From Candidatus Omnitrophota bacterium (GTDB taxonomy: Bacteria > Omnitrophota > Gorgyraeia > Gygaellales > JAQTUX01): 64,000 nucleotides of DNA. Made by a program: the position numbers and the translations under genes. Positions 16,690 to 24,755 of the stretch are shown in pieces. Location of the stretch: positions 1 to 64,000 of the forward strand of contig JAQTUX010000001.1 in the NCBI GenBank assembly GCA_028707125.1, written 5' to 3'. How positions within the stretch are numbered: the first letter of the stretch is position 1; each line of letters opens with the position of its first letter. The notes below the pieces were generated by a model that saw only the letters and a program-made list of their open reading frames with translations, was not told the DNA's origin and searched no databases.

Positions 16690-17706
16690 TTATTCATTTT
16701 TATTCAATGCGATTATGTATTGCATTATCCCCTGTTGTTCATACCGGATATCAAGATCGCTTTCTTCAAATCCCGCGCTAATGAATATCCTCTTGAATTC
16801 CTCCTCGTCGCGATAAACAAGATCCCAATCTCCTCCCCATTCCATAAAATGCACGGATGGATTGCTGTATTTATCCCTCACATTCGCGATAACCATATTC
16901 CCTTTGGGTAAAAGAAACCTCTTGAGGCCCCGGACTACATATACAGCGGTCCTTTCGCTAAAGTAATCAAAAAGCCCCGCGGAATAAATAAGGTCGTATT
17001 TCCCGCGAACATCTTTATCTTTCCTGGCGGTTATCCTTAAGGCATTCTCCCTGAGAAAATTAACATTGGTAAATCCGCTTAAGGCATCCCTCGCGAAATG
17101 TATGGCATTGATATCATTGTCATAGCAATCGAATATCGCTTTCTTGCACAATCCCTCATTTGAAAACAGGATCTCTCTCAATTCACGGCACGGCCCGGAG
17201 GCAAGATCCATAATCCGCAGCTTACAATCCTGCCGTCTTTTAATAAAATCGATGATCAGCCGCTTAAAATCCTCCTTTCGGTTTCTTACCGCTACCGATA
17301 TGGCCGACATTTGAAAATAGTTATCAAATAGGCGATCAAATCCGGTTGTGGCGGGATTATTCTCATAGATATCTTCTATGATCTTGAAATCTCCGGTATA
17401 GCCAAAAGGTTTCCTGATGCTCCAATCGCAATAAACCCCTCTTGCGAATATCTGCCTGAATCTCTTAATAAACAACCGCTTAAGCTTGTAAACTTTATCT
17501 TCATTTCCCGCGGCCAGATTGGATCTTTCAAAATTCATGATATCCCGGAAAACCTTGTTGATCTCCGAGTTGAACTCGCTCTGAAACCTGCCCCATTCAT
17601 TGGGGCGCAGGGATAGATACGACTCGATCTCCCGCGCCCTCTTTTTATAGAGCTTAACGCTTGCCCTGAACGGCATCTCTATTTCCGATCTCAAAACAAG
17701 GCTCAT
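16690..17706 (-). CDS. SAM-dependent methyltransferase of a two-component operon
   Basis: 338 residues. N-terminal helical region (about 1-150), then a class I SAM fold: RIMDLASGPCRELREIL (motif I), AIFDCYDNDINAIHFARD, YDLIYSAGLFDYFSERTAVYVVRGLKRFLLPKGNMVIAN. This architecture is seen in proteins annotated as 3-hydroxypalmitic-acid methyl-ester (extracellular factor) synthases beside histidine kinases. A role in making or modifying a diffusible lipid signal is inference only. The ATG overlaps the response regulator stop (ATGA). Confidence 0.75.
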   Translation of the reverse strand: MSLVLRSEIEMPFRASVKLYKKRAREIESYLSLRPNEWGRFQSEFNSEINKVFRDIMNFERSNLAAGNEDKVYKLKRLFIKRFRQIFARGVYCDWSIRKPFGYTGDFKIIEDIYENNPATTGFDRLFDNYFQMSAISVAVRNRKEDFKRLIIDFIKRRQDCKLRIMDLASGPCRELREILFSNEGLCKKAIFDCYDNDINAIHFARDALSGFTNVNFLRENALRITARKDKDVRGKYDLIYSAGLFDYFSERTAVYVVRGLKRFLLPKGNMVIANVRDKYSNPSVHFMEWGGDWDLVYRDEEEFKRIFISAGFEESDLDIRYEQQGIMQYIIALNKNE

Positions 17707-18087
17707 TTCTCTAACCCTAACCCCAGGTTAACGGCGTCAAAAAAACTATCCAGGTCAAACGGCTTATGCAGGAAAGCGATACAACCCAGTTTTCCCGCTT
17801 CGCCCTCTGTCTTTTTATCCGTGAAACCCGTGATAAAAATAACCGGGGGGGATATTCTTTCCCCGCCCCTTCAACGTATCCCTGATCTGGCTGACCGTAT
17901 CAACGCCGCTCTGCCCCGGCATACGGATATCGGAAATGATCAGGTCAAAATCGCTTTCTTCGGCAAGAATGAGGGCGTCGTCGTACCTCTTAGCGATCAG
18001 GACCTCCAGGCCGCTTTTCTCAAGCAATTTACAAAACGTCTTCGTGATCAGTTCCTCGTCATCGATCACCAGGATTTTCTTTCGCAT
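17703..18087 (-). pseudogene. Response regulator receiver, frameshifted at a 7-C run
   Basis: Reads MRKKILVIDDEELITKTFCKL...LIISDIRMPGQSGV (Asp phosphoacceptor in SDIRMPG) up to KGRGKNIP, then shifts frame at the run at 17842-17848 (seven G on the plus strand). Removing one base restores PVIFITGFTD then LHKPFDLDSFF, the beta4, Thr and Lys-Pro motifs of a receiver, and the frame then ends at 17703 overlapping the methyltransferase start. Restored length is about 127 residues, a stand-alone receiver. Either a sequencing/assembly error or a real phase-variable or inactivating slip. If real, the product ends early with no Lys. Confidence 0.85.
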
Positions 18088-18119
18088 CCGCGGGCCCTCC
18101 TTACCCTGTTCCTGCGGAT

Positions 18120-18148
18120 ATTATATCACCTTACTGGTAAGGTGTAAA
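18120..18148 (-). promoter_or_regulatory. Promoter with palindromic operator in its spacer
   Basis: On the minus strand TTTACA (18143-18148), 17-base spacer, TATAAT (18120-18125) with TGA before it (extended -10). The palindrome CACCTTAC-TG-GTAAGGTG (18127-18144) fills the spacer and touches the -35 box. Binding there should block RNA polymerase. The divergent XRE gene begins 33 bases beyond it and is the obvious candidate repressor. Confidence 0.7.
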
Positions 18149-18176
18149 TAATATTTGTTTATGTTAGAGTAATAAT

Positions 18177-18392
18177 ATGGAAAGAGACATCAAGGCGAGT
18201 TATTCTCAGCGGCTGCGGTCGTTAAGAAAGCAATACGGCTACACCCAGCAGGAGCTTGCCGAGAAGGCAGACATAGAATATAAGCACATCCAGCGCCTGG
18301 AAAGCAAGAGGCCCTGCGACGTAAAACTCTCCACGCTGGAAAAGATAGCCAGGGCATTCAATATCTCCCTTCCTGAATTACTGGATTTTTAA
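18177..18392 (+). CDS. XRE-family helix-turn-helix regulator
   Basis: 71 residues that are essentially one Cro/C1 HTH: RLRSLRKQYGYTQQELAEKADIEYKHIQRLESKRPCDVKLSTLEKIARAFNISLPELLDF. No effector domain. Divergent from the response regulator-methyltransferase-kinase operon with a perfect inverted repeat between them, so likely its repressor and autoregulator (inference). Confidence 0.9.
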   Translation: MERDIKASYSQRLRSLRKQYGYTQQELAEKADIEYKHIQRLESKRPCDVKLSTLEKIARAFNISLPELLDF

Positions 18393-18406
18393 CCGCCCCC
18401 GCCCCT

Positions 18407-19093
18407 TCAGAGCATTCCCTTATCCGCGAAACTGAAATAAGCGTCCTTACCTATTATTATGTGGTCAAGCACCATGATCTGAAGCGCGGCGCCTGATTGC
18501 GCCAACCCCGACGTAAACTTCTTGTCTTCGCTGCTGGGATTGACATGGCCTGAGGGGTGGTTATGCACGCAGATGATCGCCGCCGCGTAATGCTGCAGCG
18601 CCTTATGAAAAACCTCCCTTATCAGGGGCCGCACGTTATTCACGGTGCCTTCCGCTATCTCCACAATGTCGGTTATACGGCTCTGCGAATTAAGGAATAC
18701 GGCCTTGACCACCTCTTTTTTCAGGCTTCCCATGCGCGGCGTTAAAATATCCGCTATGTCTTTTGAAGACCTGATCTTAAGGCTGCTTCTGTCCGCCCCC
18801 TGCTCCTTAAACCTTCTGCCTATTTCGATCGCGGCTTTGATCCGCGCGATTTTGGCGGCACCCAGCCCTTTAAATTCCTTCCAGCGGGAAAAATCAACGT
18901 CGGCCATATCGCGGAATACGCCGAATTGCTTCAGGATCGCTCTTGCCAGGTCTATCGCGCTCTTCCCCTTCACCCCTGAGCCCAAAATGACGGCCAAAAG
19001 CTCTGTGTCGGTCAGTTTGTGTTCGCCGTAGCGCAAAAGCCGTTCCCGCGGCCGGTCGTCCTCAGGCCACGAGTTAATCCCCTGTTCAGCCAT
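18407..19093 (-). CDS. radC: RadC-family JAB domain protein
   Basis: 228 residues. N-terminal HhH region (PRERLLRYGEHKLTDTELLAVILGSG; FKGLGAAKIARIKAAIE) and the JAB/MPN metal site with HNHPSGHVNPSSEDKKFT followed by LDHIIIG, giving the HxH...D zinc ligands. Function of the family is still not settled despite the name. Upstream sequence (19094-19151) is shared with the ORF6N gene. Confidence 0.95.
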   Translation of the reverse strand: MAEQGINSWPEDDRPRERLLRYGEHKLTDTELLAVILGSGVKGKSAIDLARAILKQFGVFRDMADVDFSRWKEFKGLGAAKIARIKAAIEIGRRFKEQGADRSSLKIRSSKDIADILTPRMGSLKKEVVKAVFLNSQSRITDIVEIAEGTVNNVRPLIREVFHKALQHYAAAIICVHNHPSGHVNPSSEDKKFTSGLAQSGAALQIMVLDHIIIGKDAYFSFADKGML

Positions 19094-19096
19094 TTT

Positions 19097-19151
19097 TACC
19101 CTCTACTATATAGACGTAAAAAGCGGCGTTTTACTTGCAAAAAAGTTTAAG
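19097..19151 (-). repeat. Leader repeat copy A, upstream of radC
   Basis: On the minus strand it reads CTTAAACTTTTTTGCAAG then TAAAACGC..TACGTC.TATATAGTAGAGGG into the radC Shine-Dalgarno. The first 26 bases are identical to 24692-24717 on the plus strand; the later part also matches with a few changes and one indel. It begins at the comEC stop codon. Confidence 0.85.
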
Positions 19152-20556
19152 AAAAATAGGCGTGGGGAATCCCTGATAGACAGGAGTTAAATATGAGGAG
19201 GGCTGATATCAGCAGCTCGCATGTCGCGGCTACGATGCCACAGAGGGCGGGGATCATAAAACTGAAGGCAAGAAGCAGGAATCCCGAGGCAACAACGATA
19301 CTCAAATAAGGCACGACAACCATATTGGCAAAAATGGCTATGGGCGAGACAATGCCGAAATAATGCCAAACCGGCAGGGCAGTGCCCAGCCAGGCAGCCA
19401 GGGATACGCAAAACGCGAGTATTGGAAACTTCACTATCCTCTTCTTCAATAACACCTCCGGAAATAGCCGGCGTATCCTGGGAGACAGCCAGACAATGGA
19501 AAGCACGCTTATAAACGAGAGTTGAAACCCTATGTCAAATAACTGGTTAGGATTTATAAGCAGTATGATAAACGCGGCGATGGCAAGGGAATTATAAATA
19601 TTCACCTCCCGCTCCAGCACATAACCCAAAAGCATAACCTCCGCCATCAGCGTTGCCCTGACAACCGAAACCCTGGCACCGGTAAGCAGGCAATAAAATG
19701 CCAGCAGGGACATCGTGATAATGAAACGCGGCTTTCTGGATATCCTAAGGGACTTAAGCAGCGATAAAAAGATGAAAGCGGCTATCCCTGTATGCAGGCC
19801 CGATACCGCGAGTATGTGGACTGTGCCGGTCCTCATAAACAACTCATTGACCTGCCGCGGCGGCGCCCTTCTTTCGCCAAGCAGCATCGCGCTGTACAGA
19901 TTGGCTGAGACCGGAGAAAGATAATCGTTCAATATAGCGATCAGCCTGTTTTTCAAAGATACGGCTGCCTGCTTTATAATGCTGCCCCGGTTATGTGAAA
20001 TCACTTTGATCCCCGATCCCGTATTAACAGTCGCTATTGAATATATGCCATTCCGCCTCAGATACGCCCGGTAATCAAACCTTCCGTCACCGAAGTTATA
20101 CGGCCAGTCGATCTTGCCTGTTATTGAGACCTCGTCGCCAAAACGCGCGTTCATATCGGCGGGCATCCTTACCAGAGCCTTGCCTGCGACAGCAAATTCC
20201 CTGCTATTGAATATAATCCTTTTAGCATCCAACACAAAGGCCTGCCTTTTATTGCCGATCTCGCGCGGCTCTTCCGCGACTATGCCTACTATATCTATGG
20301 CTTCGGTAACGTAATTAAAATTGCTGACGTGATTATGGGGCAGGACTTTTGTGTTGGCGTAAAGCAGCGCGCCCAGGAAGAAAAACAGCGCCTGCGCCGG
20401 AACGGCTGAATATGCCCGGCGCCTGAAGAACACGAAATTAGCGGCTAAGGCGGCGGCTGTCAATATTAAGAACGCGGATAGAGGAAGGGGAAAAAAATGC
20501 GCGGCAAGAATACCGGCGATCAAAGAAACGGTTATGCCGATCAAGGGATACTTCAT
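19147..20556 (-). CDS. comEC: ComEC/Rec2-type DNA uptake membrane protein, short form
   Basis: 469 residues. Two N-terminal hydrophobic segments, a DUF4131-like domain (about 60-175; VSITGKIDWPYNFGDGRFDYRAYLRRNGIY), then the competence domain with SANLYSAMLLGERRAPPRQVNELFMRTGTVHILAVSGLHTGI and several membrane helices. It stops after the last helix bundle, so the C-terminal metallo-beta-lactamase-like nuclease domain of full ComEC (about 750 residues) is missing. Forms the inner-membrane channel for single-stranded DNA. It overlaps comEA by 4 bases. Confidence 0.9.
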   Translation of the reverse strand: MKYPLIGITVSLIAGILAAHFFPLPLSAFLILTAAALAANFVFFRRRAYSAVPAQALFFFLGALLYANTKVLPHNHVSNFNYVTEAIDIVGIVAEEPREIGNKRQAFVLDAKRIIFNSREFAVAGKALVRMPADMNARFGDEVSITGKIDWPYNFGDGRFDYRAYLRRNGIYSIATVNTGSGIKVISHNRGSIIKQAAVSLKNRLIAILNDYLSPVSANLYSAMLLGERRAPPRQVNELFMRTGTVHILAVSGLHTGIAAFIFLSLLKSLRISRKPRFIITMSLLAFYCLLTGARVSVVRATLMAEVMLLGYVLEREVNIYNSLAIAAFIILLINPNQLFDIGFQLSFISVLSIVWLSPRIRRLFPEVLLKKRIVKFPILAFCVSLAAWLGTALPVWHYFGIVSPIAIFANMVVVPYLSIVVASGFLLLAFSFMIPALCGIVAATCELLISALLIFNSCLSGIPHAYFS

Positions 20557-20909
20557 TCCATTACGATAAGATCCTTGAACCTCGCGTACTTACCGGGCCC
20601 TACGCCTTTTACCTTTCTGATGTCCTCCTCAAAGAAAAACGGCCCCTGCGATTTACGGTATTCGATTATCCTTTCTGCCAACGCCGGCCCTATGCCGGGC
20701 AAGGATATCAGCTGCTCCCTGGTGGCAATATTTATGTTTATCTTTTCCCGCGCGCGCTGTGTCCGCGACTCTGGCGGCTTTGAGAAGATCACGCCGCGGG
20801 GGATTTCAGGAGAGAGGCCCTTTACAAAAATACTTATCAGCAGCCCCGTCAAGATCACGGCGCCGATAAATAATAAAATTCCCCGTTCCTGGCGGGTAAG
20901 ATTCAGCAT
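20553..20909 (-). CDS. comEA: ComEA-type helix-hairpin-helix DNA-binding protein
   Basis: 118 residues: N-terminal membrane anchor (ILLFIGAVILTGLLISIFV), a linker, and tandem HhH (INIATREQLISLPGIGPALAERIIEYRKSQGPFFFEEDIRKVKGVGPGKYARFKDLI). Binds incoming double-stranded DNA outside the membrane and hands it to ComEC, whose gene follows. Confidence 0.93.
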   Translation of the reverse strand: MLNLTRQERGILLFIGAVILTGLLISIFVKGLSPEIPRGVIFSKPPESRTQRAREKININIATREQLISLPGIGPALAERIIEYRKSQGPFFFEEDIRKVKGVGPGKYARFKDLIVME

Positions 20910-20930
20910 ATCTGGTAATCTTCAAATATT

Positions 20931-20947
20931 TATGTTATTATAACATA
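20931..20947. promoter_or_regulatory. Palindrome between divergent comEA and pilin genes
   Basis: TATGTTA-TTA-TAACATA, perfect 7-bp arms. It lies 21 bases upstream of comEA and 17 upstream of the pilin ATG, so it could be a shared operator. Confidence 0.45.
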
Positions 20948-20964
20948 CGCAACGGAGGAGAAAA

Positions 20965-21369
20965 ATGAAAATAAGGCGCGGTTTTACGCTAATCGAAGTT
21001 TTAATAGTTGTAATGGTCATTTCTATCGTGGCGGCGCTGGCCATACCCAATATACTAAGGTCAAAATTGACCGCCAATGAATCGGCCGCCCAGACAACGC
21101 TGAAGACCATCGCGGTTGCCTGCGAGAACTACGCGACGGCAAACAACGGCCTTTACCCCGCATCTGAAACACAACTCCTTGAAGCGGAGCCGCCATATCT
21201 GAACGGCTCATACGACGGGCAGACGATCCAGGGGTATAAATACGCCTTTAATCTCACGAACGCGAGTTATCTTGTCATTGCCTCGCCTGCCAGCTGCGGG
21301 GCGAACGGCTCAAAGACCTATACGATCGTAACCGGCGGGATCCTTACGGGGGCGGACTGCGGCGCCTAA
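20965..21369 (+). CDS. Type IV pilin / pseudopilin-like protein
   Basis: 134 residues. Short positive leader MKIRRG cleaved before FTLIEVLIVVMVISIVAALAIPNI (Glu5 present), then a small periplasmic domain with a Cys pair near the C-terminus (ASCGANG, GADCGA). Good Shine-Dalgarno GGAGGAG. A major/minor pilin or GspG/H-like subunit; being next to comEA/comEC, a role in a DNA-uptake pilus is plausible. It converges on leuS with a 4-base overlap. Confidence 0.9.
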   Translation: MKIRRGFTLIEVLIVVMVISIVAALAIPNILRSKLTANESAAQTTLKTIAVACENYATANNGLYPASETQLLEAEPPYLNGSYDGQTIQGYKYAFNLTNASYLVIASPASCGANGSKTYTIVTGGILTGADCGA

Positions 21370-23813
21370 ACCACTATATTGACTAATTTTCCGGGGATAA
21401 TTATAATCTTCTTGAGGGGGGAATCTTTGACCCACTGCCTTACCTTCTCATCAGATAAAACGGCTTTCCTTAAATCCTCTTCGCTGATATCCGGGCTCAC
21501 TTCAACTTTAGAACGCACCTTGCCGTTCACCTGCACTATTATCGCCGCGATATCCGCCTTAAGCATGCCTTCCTCATAGGAAGGCCAGCCCGACTTAAAA
21601 ACACTGCCTTTCTCGCCTAGCATCTGCCACATCTCCTCTGCCAGATGCGGGATAAACGGCGCCAGCAGACATACCAGAGCCCTTACAGCGGCTGATTCTG
21701 TCTTGCTCTTTATCTCCACCTTATCGCCCACGCTTTTATATATCTCATTGACCAGTTCCATGCAGGCGGCGATACAGGTGTTGAATTTAAAACCGCCCTC
21801 CATATCATCGGTTATCTTCTTTATTACGCTGTGCGTCTTGCGGGCCAGATCCTTGTTATCCGGTCCTGCCTTGACGCGCGCCTGGCTTGAGGCCTCGACT
21901 AATCTCCAGAGCCTGCTCACAAATCTGCTGGAACCTTCTATGCCCCTGTCATCCCACTCAAGCTCTGCCTCAGGAGGCGCGGCAAACAAAATGAATAGCC
22001 TTAAGGTATCTGCCCCGTATTTCCCGATCACTCCGTCGGGGTCAACAACGTTACCGCGCGACTTGGACATGACCTCGCCTTCTTTCAAGACCATGCCCTG
22101 CGTAAGCAAGTTAACGAACGGTTCATTAAAATCTATCAGCCCCAGGTCCTTGAAAAATTTAGTGAAAAAACGGGAATAAAGAAGATGCAGTATGGCATGC
22201 TCTATGCCTCCGATGTACTGGTCAACCGGCATCCAGTGTTTGGCCTCGCCCTTGTTGAATATCTCTTTTTTGTCTTTTGGCGAGCAAAACCTCAGGAAAT
22301 ACCAGGAAGAATCAAAGAATGTCGCCATTGTGTCGGTCTCGCGGCGGGCAGCCGATCCGCATTTGGGGCATTTTACCTCAACAAAACTCTTCACCTTTCC
22401 TAACGGCGAACCGCCCTCGCCGCTGATCTTGACCTTCCTGGGCAGCTCAACCGGCAGGTCCTTCTCGGGAACCGGTACAATGCCGCATTTTGAGCAGTAT
22501 ATAATCGGGATGGGCGTGCCCCAGTAGCGCTGGCGGGAGATCAGCCAGTCGCGCAGGCGCCAGTTTACCACGCGCCTGCCAATGCCTTTTTGTTCCATCC
22601 ATTCCGCGATCTTTACCTTTGCCTCGTTGTTGGGCAGTCCGTCAAACTGCGCTGAATTTACCTGAACACCGTCGGCCTCGTATGCCTCAGAAAGATCTTC
22701 TGCTCTGATATTCTGATCCTCTGATCCTCTGATAACTATCCGCATGGGCAGATTGTGTTCTTTAGCAAATAGAAAATCCCTCTGATCATGCGTAGGCACC
22801 GCCATGATCGCGCCTGTGCCGTATTCCATAAGCACATAATCGGCGATCCATATAGGTATCTCCTCGTTGTTCACCGGATTTATGGCGTAGGCGCCTGTGA
22901 ATACGCCTTCCTTTTTTACGTCCTGCGAGGCGCGCGCGACCTTCGTCTCTTTGGCTACCTTACTAATAAAGTCAAGATCCTGCTTCTCCTGCTGCCTGCC
23001 TTTTATGAGCTGTTTTACCAATGGATGCTCCGGAGCAAGCACGATGTAGGTCGCGCCGAAAATAGTATCCACGCGCGTGGTAAATACCGGGATCGTCTGG
23101 CCGCTGTCTTTTGCCTTGAAATATATCTCAACCCCCTCTGAACGGCCGAGCCAGTTTTTCTGCATCGCCACAACCCGCTCCGGCCATCTGCTCAACTGGT
23201 TTAAATCCTCTAATAATCTCTCCTGATATTCGGTGATCTTCAGATACCACTGCTCAAGCTCCTTCTGCGCCACTTCATTCTTGCAGCGCCAGCATCCTCC
23301 GTCTATCACCTCTTCGTTGGCAAGGGTTGTCTCGCAGGACGGGCACCAGTTTACGCTTGAGGCCTTCCTGTAGGCAAGCCCGCGCTCAAACATCTTCAGA
23401 AATATCCATTGGTTCCAACGGTAATATTCCGGCAGGCAGGTGGAGATCTCCCTGCCCCAATCGTAGGAGAAGCCCATGCGCTTAAGCTCCGCCTTCATCC
23501 ACTCAATACATTTAAGCGTCCAGGCCTCCGCGTCGGTATTGTTTTTTATGGCGGCGTTCTCCGCGGGCTGGCCAAAGGCGTCAAAGCCGACAGGATGCAG
23601 GACGTTAAAGCCGCGCATCATCTTGTAGCGGGCGATCACGTCGGCAATGGTGTAGTTGCGCACGTGGCCCATATGGATCTTCCCCGACGGATAAGGAAAC
23701 ATCTCCAGGCAGTAATATTTCTTCCTTTTACTATCCGGCCTTACGGAATATGTCTTATCCCTCTGCCAGCGCCTCTGCCATTTTTCTTCGATCTTTTTAA
23801 AATCGTATTTCAT
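21366..23813 (-). CDS. leuS: Leucine--tRNA ligase
   Basis: 815 residues, full length. HIGH as PYPSGKIHMGHVRNYTIAD, editing domain with TTRVDTIFGATYIVLAPEHP and VPTHDQRDFLFA, zinc-type CPSCETTLANEEV and KCPKCGSAARRETDTM, and KMSKS as GEVMSKSRGNVVDPD. Charges tRNA-Leu. An 8-bp direct repeat (22702-22733) occurs in the coding sequence between editing-domain motifs. Overlaps nfo by 4 bases. Confidence 0.97.
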   Translation of the reverse strand: MKYDFKKIEEKWQRRWQRDKTYSVRPDSKRKKYYCLEMFPYPSGKIHMGHVRNYTIADVIARYKMMRGFNVLHPVGFDAFGQPAENAAIKNNTDAEAWTLKCIEWMKAELKRMGFSYDWGREISTCLPEYYRWNQWIFLKMFERGLAYRKASSVNWCPSCETTLANEEVIDGGCWRCKNEVAQKELEQWYLKITEYQERLLEDLNQLSRWPERVVAMQKNWLGRSEGVEIYFKAKDSGQTIPVFTTRVDTIFGATYIVLAPEHPLVKQLIKGRQQEKQDLDFISKVAKETKVARASQDVKKEGVFTGAYAINPVNNEEIPIWIADYVLMEYGTGAIMAVPTHDQRDFLFAKEHNLPMRIVIRGSEDQNIRAEDLSEAYEADGVQVNSAQFDGLPNNEAKVKIAEWMEQKGIGRRVVNWRLRDWLISRQRYWGTPIPIIYCSKCGIVPVPEKDLPVELPRKVKISGEGGSPLGKVKSFVEVKCPKCGSAARRETDTMATFFDSSWYFLRFCSPKDKKEIFNKGEAKHWMPVDQYIGGIEHAILHLLYSRFFTKFFKDLGLIDFNEPFVNLLTQGMVLKEGEVMSKSRGNVVDPDGVIGKYGADTLRLFILFAAPPEAELEWDDRGIEGSSRFVSRLWRLVEASSQARVKAGPDNKDLARKTHSVIKKITDDMEGGFKFNTCIAACMELVNEIYKSVGDKVEIKSKTESAAVRALVCLLAPFIPHLAEEMWQMLGEKGSVFKSGWPSYEEGMLKADIAAIIVQVNGKVRSKVEVSPDISEEDLRKAVLSDEKVRQWVKDSPLKKIIIIPGKLVNIVV
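22702..22733. repeat. Four-copy 8-bp tandem repeat inside leuS
   Basis: Units GCTCTGAT, ATTCTGAT, CCTCTGAT, CCTCTGAT on the plus strand; encodes the IRGSEDQNIRAED stretch. It lies in a variable loop and the frame remains open. Confidence 0.8.
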
Positions 23814-24658
23814 AGCGAAACCAGCCTGCGCACCGCCTCTACGTTGCGCCTGTCTTCCCCTTCTTTTCTTTTTGGAGTTTCCAATATAAACGGCACATCT
23901 CTCAACTTGGGATGATTGACGATCCTGGCAAAGCCCTCCAGGCCTATCCTGCCCTTACCTATGTGCTCATGCCTGTCGTAATGAGAGCTCAGCTTATCCT
24001 TCGTATCGTTAAGGTGTATCAATTTTATCTTGCGCGGGCCTATCAGGGAATCAATTTCTGAAAGCATCATTTCCAACCCCTCTTCGCTGGCGATATCGTA
24101 TCCGGCGCAATAAGCGTGACAGGTATCAACGCATAAGCCGACGCGGCTTTTCTGCGCCACAGATGATATAACCTCTGCCTGATGTATGAACTTATACCCC
24201 AGCCAGCTGCCTGAACCCGACGTGTTCTCGAGCAGTATGGTTACGCCCGTATCCTCGGTGGACTCAAGTATCCTGTTTATGCCCCTGATAAGCCGCTTCA
24301 GGCCCCGCCTCTCCCCTGACTTCTTATGGCTGCCCATATGCGTAACAAGATACTGCGCGCCCAGGGCCTCTGCTTCGCGAATATCCGCTATATATGTCTT
24401 TATCGACTCGTAAAAAAGCTTATTAAAAGGTGAGGCCAAATTCGCCAGATACGGTATATGCACAAAAACCGGCCTGATCCGGCTCTGCTTGACCCTCTTC
24501 CTGAACTCCTCTATATCCTCTTTAGCTATGCTGCCGCGGCGCCATTCGCGGGGCGAGCGGGAAAATATCTGCATCGTGTTGATTTTAAGCGCGTTGGCCC
24601 TGTCAACCGCCTCGTAAATCTTCCCCGCGATAGAAACGTGAACCCCCAGCCGCAGCAT
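23810..24658 (-). CDS. nfo: Endonuclease IV (AP endonuclease)
   Basis: 282 residues, TIM-barrel AP endonuclease. Metal ligands in VFVHIPYLANLASP, QYLVTHMGSH, ILLENTSGSGSWLGYKF, VGLCVDTCHAYCAGYD, KLIHLNDTK--LSSHYDRHEHIGKG and FILETPK. Incises abasic sites in base-excision repair. It has no visible Shine-Dalgarno; an extended -10 ends 10 bases before the ATG, so the mRNA may be leaderless. Confidence 0.97.
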   Translation of the reverse strand: MLRLGVHVSIAGKIYEAVDRANALKINTMQIFSRSPREWRRGSIAKEDIEEFRKRVKQSRIRPVFVHIPYLANLASPFNKLFYESIKTYIADIREAEALGAQYLVTHMGSHKKSGERRGLKRLIRGINRILESTEDTGVTILLENTSGSGSWLGYKFIHQAEVISSVAQKSRVGLCVDTCHAYCAGYDIASEEGLEMMLSEIDSLIGPRKIKLIHLNDTKDKLSSHYDRHEHIGKGRIGLEGFARIVNHPKLRDVPFILETPKRKEGEDRRNVEAVRRLVSL

Positions 24659-24667
24659 TATGGAACA

Positions 24668-24676
24668 ATTATATCA
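24668..24676 (-). promoter_or_regulatory. Extended -10 promoter of nfo
   Basis: TGATATAAT on the minus strand; the start would fall at about 24661, only 2-3 bases before the nfo ATG (24658). No good -35 box. Confidence 0.55.
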
Positions 24677-24691
24677 CGCCGTCACAAGAAA

Positions 24692-24747
24692 TCTTAAACT
24701 TTTTTGCAAGTAAAACGCTGATTCTTACGTCTTATATAGTAGAGGGG
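24692..24747 (+). repeat. Leader repeat copy B, upstream of ORF6N gene
   Basis: Inverted partner of 19097-19151: shared CTTAAACTTTTTTGCAAG plus TAAAACGC, diverged middle, then TACGTC-TTATATAGTAGAGGG leading to the ATG at 24756. It carries the Shine-Dalgarno of this gene, as the other copy does for radC. Confidence 0.85.
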
Positions 24748-24755
24748 GTGAAAAA

